DNA of 64,000 bases from Clostridium sp. CAG:768 (GTDB lineage Bacteria > Cyanobacteriota > Vampirovibrionia > Gastranaerophilales > Gastranaerophilaceae). Where the stretch lies: NCBI GenBank assembly GCA_000437435.1, contig FR899622.1, positions 87,564-151,563 on the forward strand, given 5' to 3'. Below are positions 61,983 to 64,000 of the stretch, piece after piece (the stretch's first letter is position 1; each line of letters begins with the position of its first letter). Both the position numbers and the translations under genes were made by a program. The notes under the pieces are model-generated. The model was not told the origin of the DNA and did no database searches. It worked only from the letters and a program-made list of their open reading frames with translations.

Positions 61983-62752
61983 TACCAAGGATAATCATCT
62001 TTTATTTCCCAATTATCTCTCATTATTATATAAAAGCAAGAGCGAGGATCCCCACCTTTACAAGCAAAACCACTAGGACCACTATTTAAAAGATAGTCAC
62101 GGGTATATTTATTTACATTTCCAAAAAATTGTATACTTTCAAAATTCTGATTTAGATAAGTACTATAATACAATCTATAACGACGCCCTCTGCCATTAGC
62201 TTTTCCAGATGTATACCTTTGTCCTGAAAACGGATAAAAATAAAGCTCTAATAGTCCATAAGAACGAATATTATATTGCCCCAAATAACTACCATCATTC
62301 AAATAACAAGAAGAATTAATTATTTTTACACAATTCATTTTTGATAATATTTCACTTATATAAAAATTAGTAGCTTCTTGATCTGTTGCAAACGTCCAAT
62401 TTTCACGAGGACCATTATCTAATTCAGCTAAATCAATTGCAGTTCTTAAGGTAGTATACATCTTTTTTAAACGTTCAGCAGTAACACGCTTTTGATGTTT
62501 TTCAATTAAACTAGGCATTGTCATTGCTGCTACAATACCAATTATCCCTAAAGTTATTAAGACCTCTGCTAATGTAAATCCAAATCTGTCATTGTGAGAC
62601 TTTTGACGAAGCAATCCAGATTTTGTTTTTAATAATTGAATGTATTTTTTAGGGTGTTTATTCTCAAGATAACTATCCCCTCGAAACCCTTGTGGAGCAA
62701 GCTTTAAATTGCCCCCCCCCCGAGCAGTGCGTGCATAGGCAAACCGACACAA
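61982..62752 (-). CDS. prepilin-like protein C with a G10 tract in its leader
   Basis: A prepilin-like protein: ...HNDRFG / FTLAEVLITLGIIGIVAAMTMPSLI, Glu at +5, ending NWEIKDDYPW like prepilin B. It lacks the D-x-N-G...GRD motif of the others. The coordinates use TTG 62752, which has no ribosome site. The only convincing start is ATG 62805 (AAAGGAG six bases upstream), which at G10 runs out of frame and stops at TAA 62704-62706. At G11 it would give one ORF with an unusually long leader (~80 residues). Between tract and leader there is no in-frame ATG, so full expression seems to require a change of tract length or slippage. Confidence 0.8.
   Translation of the reverse strand: MCRFAYARTARGGGNLKLAPQGFRGDSYLENKHPKKYIQLLKTKSGLLRQKSHNDRFGFTLAEVLITLGIIGIVAAMTMPSLIEKHQKRVTAERLKKMYTTLRTAIDLAELDNGPRENWTFATDQEATNFYISEILSKMNCVKIINSSCYLNDGSYLGQYNIRSYGLLELYFYPFSGQRYTSGKANGRGRRYRLYYSTYLNQNFESIQFFGNVNKYTRDYLLNSGPSGFACKGGDPRSCFYIIMRDNWEIKDDYPW
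62700..62723 (-). repeat. G10 slippage element, copy C
   Basis: On the minus strand: TC, ten G (62721-62712), C, seven bases, AGCT; identical layout to copies A and B. Downstream CTTGCTCC can pair with GGAGCGAG of the ribosome site (one G-U). Confidence 0.85.
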
Positions 62753-62821
62753 TTACCAAGCAATTTACAAGATTTTTGTGCCTGTTTTCTTACAAATCTT
62801 TTCATTTCTCGCTCCTTTCAA

Positions 62822-62859
62822 TAAAAAAATAGCCTATATTAATTATAGACTATTTTTTT
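62822..62859 (-). terminator. terminator of secA
   Basis: An AAATAG-x-CTATA / TATAG-x-CTATTT stem is followed on the minus strand by a T-run, 25 bases after the secA stop. The promoter of prepilin C overlaps it. Confidence 0.75.
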
Positions 62860-62870
62860 AGATTTTTCAA
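62842..62870 (-). promoter_or_regulatory. promoter of prepilin C, inside the secA terminator
   Basis: On the minus strand TTGAAA (62870-62865) and a perfect TATAAT (62847-62842) are 17 bases apart. They overlap the secA terminator hairpin and lie just ahead of the AAAGGAG ribosome site at 62818-62812. Confidence 0.75.
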
Positions 62871-62883
62871 GATTTAAACTTTT

Positions 62884-64000
62884 CTATGCAATATCATCAT
62901 CTGAAGGTGCAATAACTTGTATCCCGAATTTTGTTCTAAACAAGTGTTTTACAGTATCACCTTGAATTTCATACATCATTTTGTTAAACAAATCATAAGC
63001 TTCACGTTTATATTCAATTAACGGATCCTTTTGACCGTATGCACGCAGCCCGATACCCTCTCTTAACATATCAATATTATGCAAGTGATCTATCCATTTG
63101 TTATCAACAACACGCAAAAGAATATCTTTTTCAAGATTTCTTATAACGTTATTATCACTGAATGCAACCTGCGGCTCAGCAGACGGATCATACTGAGAAA
63201 TTACCTGATTGTAAAAATTGATAACTTCTTCCTCGTGCTGTCTGTATGCGTCAATCGCAAGAGTTTTTAATTTATCGTAAATAGGTTCAAACCTCAAATT
63301 TTGCACATCAGAAACCTGAACAGATGACAATTGCGGTATGATCGAATGAAGTTCTTTTATCATTGTCTGTAAATCTTCATATACATATTCTTCAGGATGA
63401 AGATCAGGAGCAATGTAGCTTCTAAGCAGTCTGTCAATTTCTTTTTCAATCATATAATATATATCTTCCGACAAATTCTTGCCTGCGAGAACTTTTCTTC
63501 TCTGGGCATAGAATTTTTCACGTTGAATATTCATTACATCATCATACTCTAAAACTGATTTTCTTATATCAAAGTGGTAAGTTTCAACTTTTTTCTGAGC
63601 AGATTGAATCTGTTTTGTGATAAGCGTATTTTCTATAGCTAAGTCTTCTTCTACATTTAACATGTTCATTAACGCTGTAATTTTATCACCACCAAATATT
63701 CTCATTAAGTTATCTTCCAAAGATAAGAAAAATCTAGTAGATCCAGGGTCACCCTGACGAGCAGCACGACCTCTTAATTGGTTATCTATACGGCGAGATT
63801 CATGACGTTCTGTTCCTATTACGTGAAGACCTCCAACTTCAACAACTTTCGCATGTTCTGCCTCAGTAATTGCACGTGCTTCTTTTAGAGCTGCTTCTTT
63901 TTCTTCTTCATAATTTGGACTTTCAGGAGTAATTCCTTTATTATCCAACATATCTTTTGCTAAAAATTCAGCATTACCTCCTAACAAAATATCAGTACCA
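62884..64000 (-). CDS. secA: preprotein translocase ATPase SecA, C-terminal part
   Basis: The 3' part of secA; about 372 residues are visible and the gene continues beyond the right edge. SecA drives Sec-dependent export, needed here for the signal-peptide proteins and prepilins. Visible parts are the second nucleotide-binding fold (GTERHESRRIDNQLRGRAARQGDPGSTRFFLSLED), the helical scaffold (VEEDLAIENTLITKQIQSAQKKVE) and the helical wing (LRVVDNKWIDHLHNIDMLREGIGLRAYGQKDPL). The protein stops at QVIAPSDDDIA, without the Cys-rich zinc tail that binds SecB in many bacteria. Confidence 0.95.
   Translation of the reverse strand, partial: GTDILLGGNAEFLAKDMLDNKGITPESPNYEEEKEAALKEARAITEAEHAKVVEVGGLHVIGTERHESRRIDNQLRGRAARQGDPGSTRFFLSLEDNLMRIFGGDKITALMNMLNVEEDLAIENTLITKQIQSAQKKVETYHFDIRKSVLEYDDVMNIQREKFYAQRRKVLAGKNLSEDIYYMIEKEIDRLLRSYIAPDLHPEEYVYEDLQTMIKELHSIIPQLSSVQVSDVQNLRFEPIYDKLKTLAIDAYRQHEEEVINFYNQVISQYDPSAEPQVAFSDNNVIRNLEKDILLRVVDNKWIDHLHNIDMLREGIGLRAYGQKDPLIEYKREAYDLFNKMMYEIQGDTVKHLFRTKFGIQVIAPSDDDIA

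Noticed and set aside
1..64000. CRISPR arrays, insertion sequences, prophage or integrase genes
   Set aside because: I saw no regularly spaced direct repeats, transposase or integrase domains, or target-site duplications anywhere in the window.

Overview
The window is AT-rich, densely coded bacterial DNA with no insertion sequence, prophage, plasmid gene or CRISPR array that I could see. The gene set suggests an anaerobic, non-photosynthetic gut bacterium: an [FeFe]-hydrogenase maturase (hydE), thyX instead of thyA, Tad-type pilus ATPases, many prepilin-like proteins with an FTLAEVL-type leader, and several large lineage-specific proteins. I think of the Vampirovibrionia/Melainabacteria (Gastranaerophilales) as the likeliest home. 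That is an inference from gene style, not from a marker gene.

Layout. 1-2850: end of tilS, hpt, a soluble histidine kinase and a membrane protein. 2878-4863: uvrB. 4962-12440: a pilus-related block, with a structured RNA, a prepilin, cpaE and a degenerate cpaF in a row on the minus strand, flanked by lineage-specific proteins. 12610-16297: a small protein, nadD, yqeK and a decayed HerA-like protein with a Tudor-like tail. 16311-21125: a minus-strand run aroH-fmt-def-queE-dnaJ-like-purD-like. 21268-22888: a small protein and two prepilins. 23043-36966: a surface-polysaccharide locus made of two converging operons (glf and transferases on +; CDP-3,6-dideoxyhexose genes plus a thiamine-diphosphate enzyme on -). 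37062-42400: cutA and lineage-specific genes (PRTase-like, tandem HTH, Cys phosphatase, HAD). 42643-51606: tRNA-Phe, infC, a 50-residue protein, a TPR protein, dusB, argS, mgtE, LCP ligase. 51622-55065: two tRNA-Arg genes, hydE, an antiporter-like carrier, thyX. 55152-62805: prepilin, rpmE, diguanylate cyclase, secreted protein, TPR protein, proS, prepilin. 62884-64000: 3' part of secA.

The most striking feature is shared by three prepilin genes (near 9254, 55907 and 62712). Each has a run of exactly ten G on its coding strand, within a common 24-bp element: TC, G10, C, seven variable bases, AGCT. In each case the only start codon with a good Shine-Dalgarno site lies upstream of the run and is out of frame with the prepilin at G10. 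It would be in frame at G11 or G8. This looks like slippage-controlled (phase-variable) expression of pilin-like surface proteins. Transcriptional slippage, or a systematic one-base assembly error, are the main alternatives. The spacing within the element is constant although each gene reads it in a different frame, so selection acts on DNA or RNA rather than on the peptide.

A second system is a probable yersiniose-type branched-sugar pathway (ddhA, ddhB, ddhC, a reductase and a YerE-like enzyme), with an unexpected HpcH/HpaI-family aldolase and a HAD phosphatase in the same operon. Several proteins look like decayed enzymes that keep their fold but lack catalytic residues (CpaF-like, HerA-like, PurD-like).
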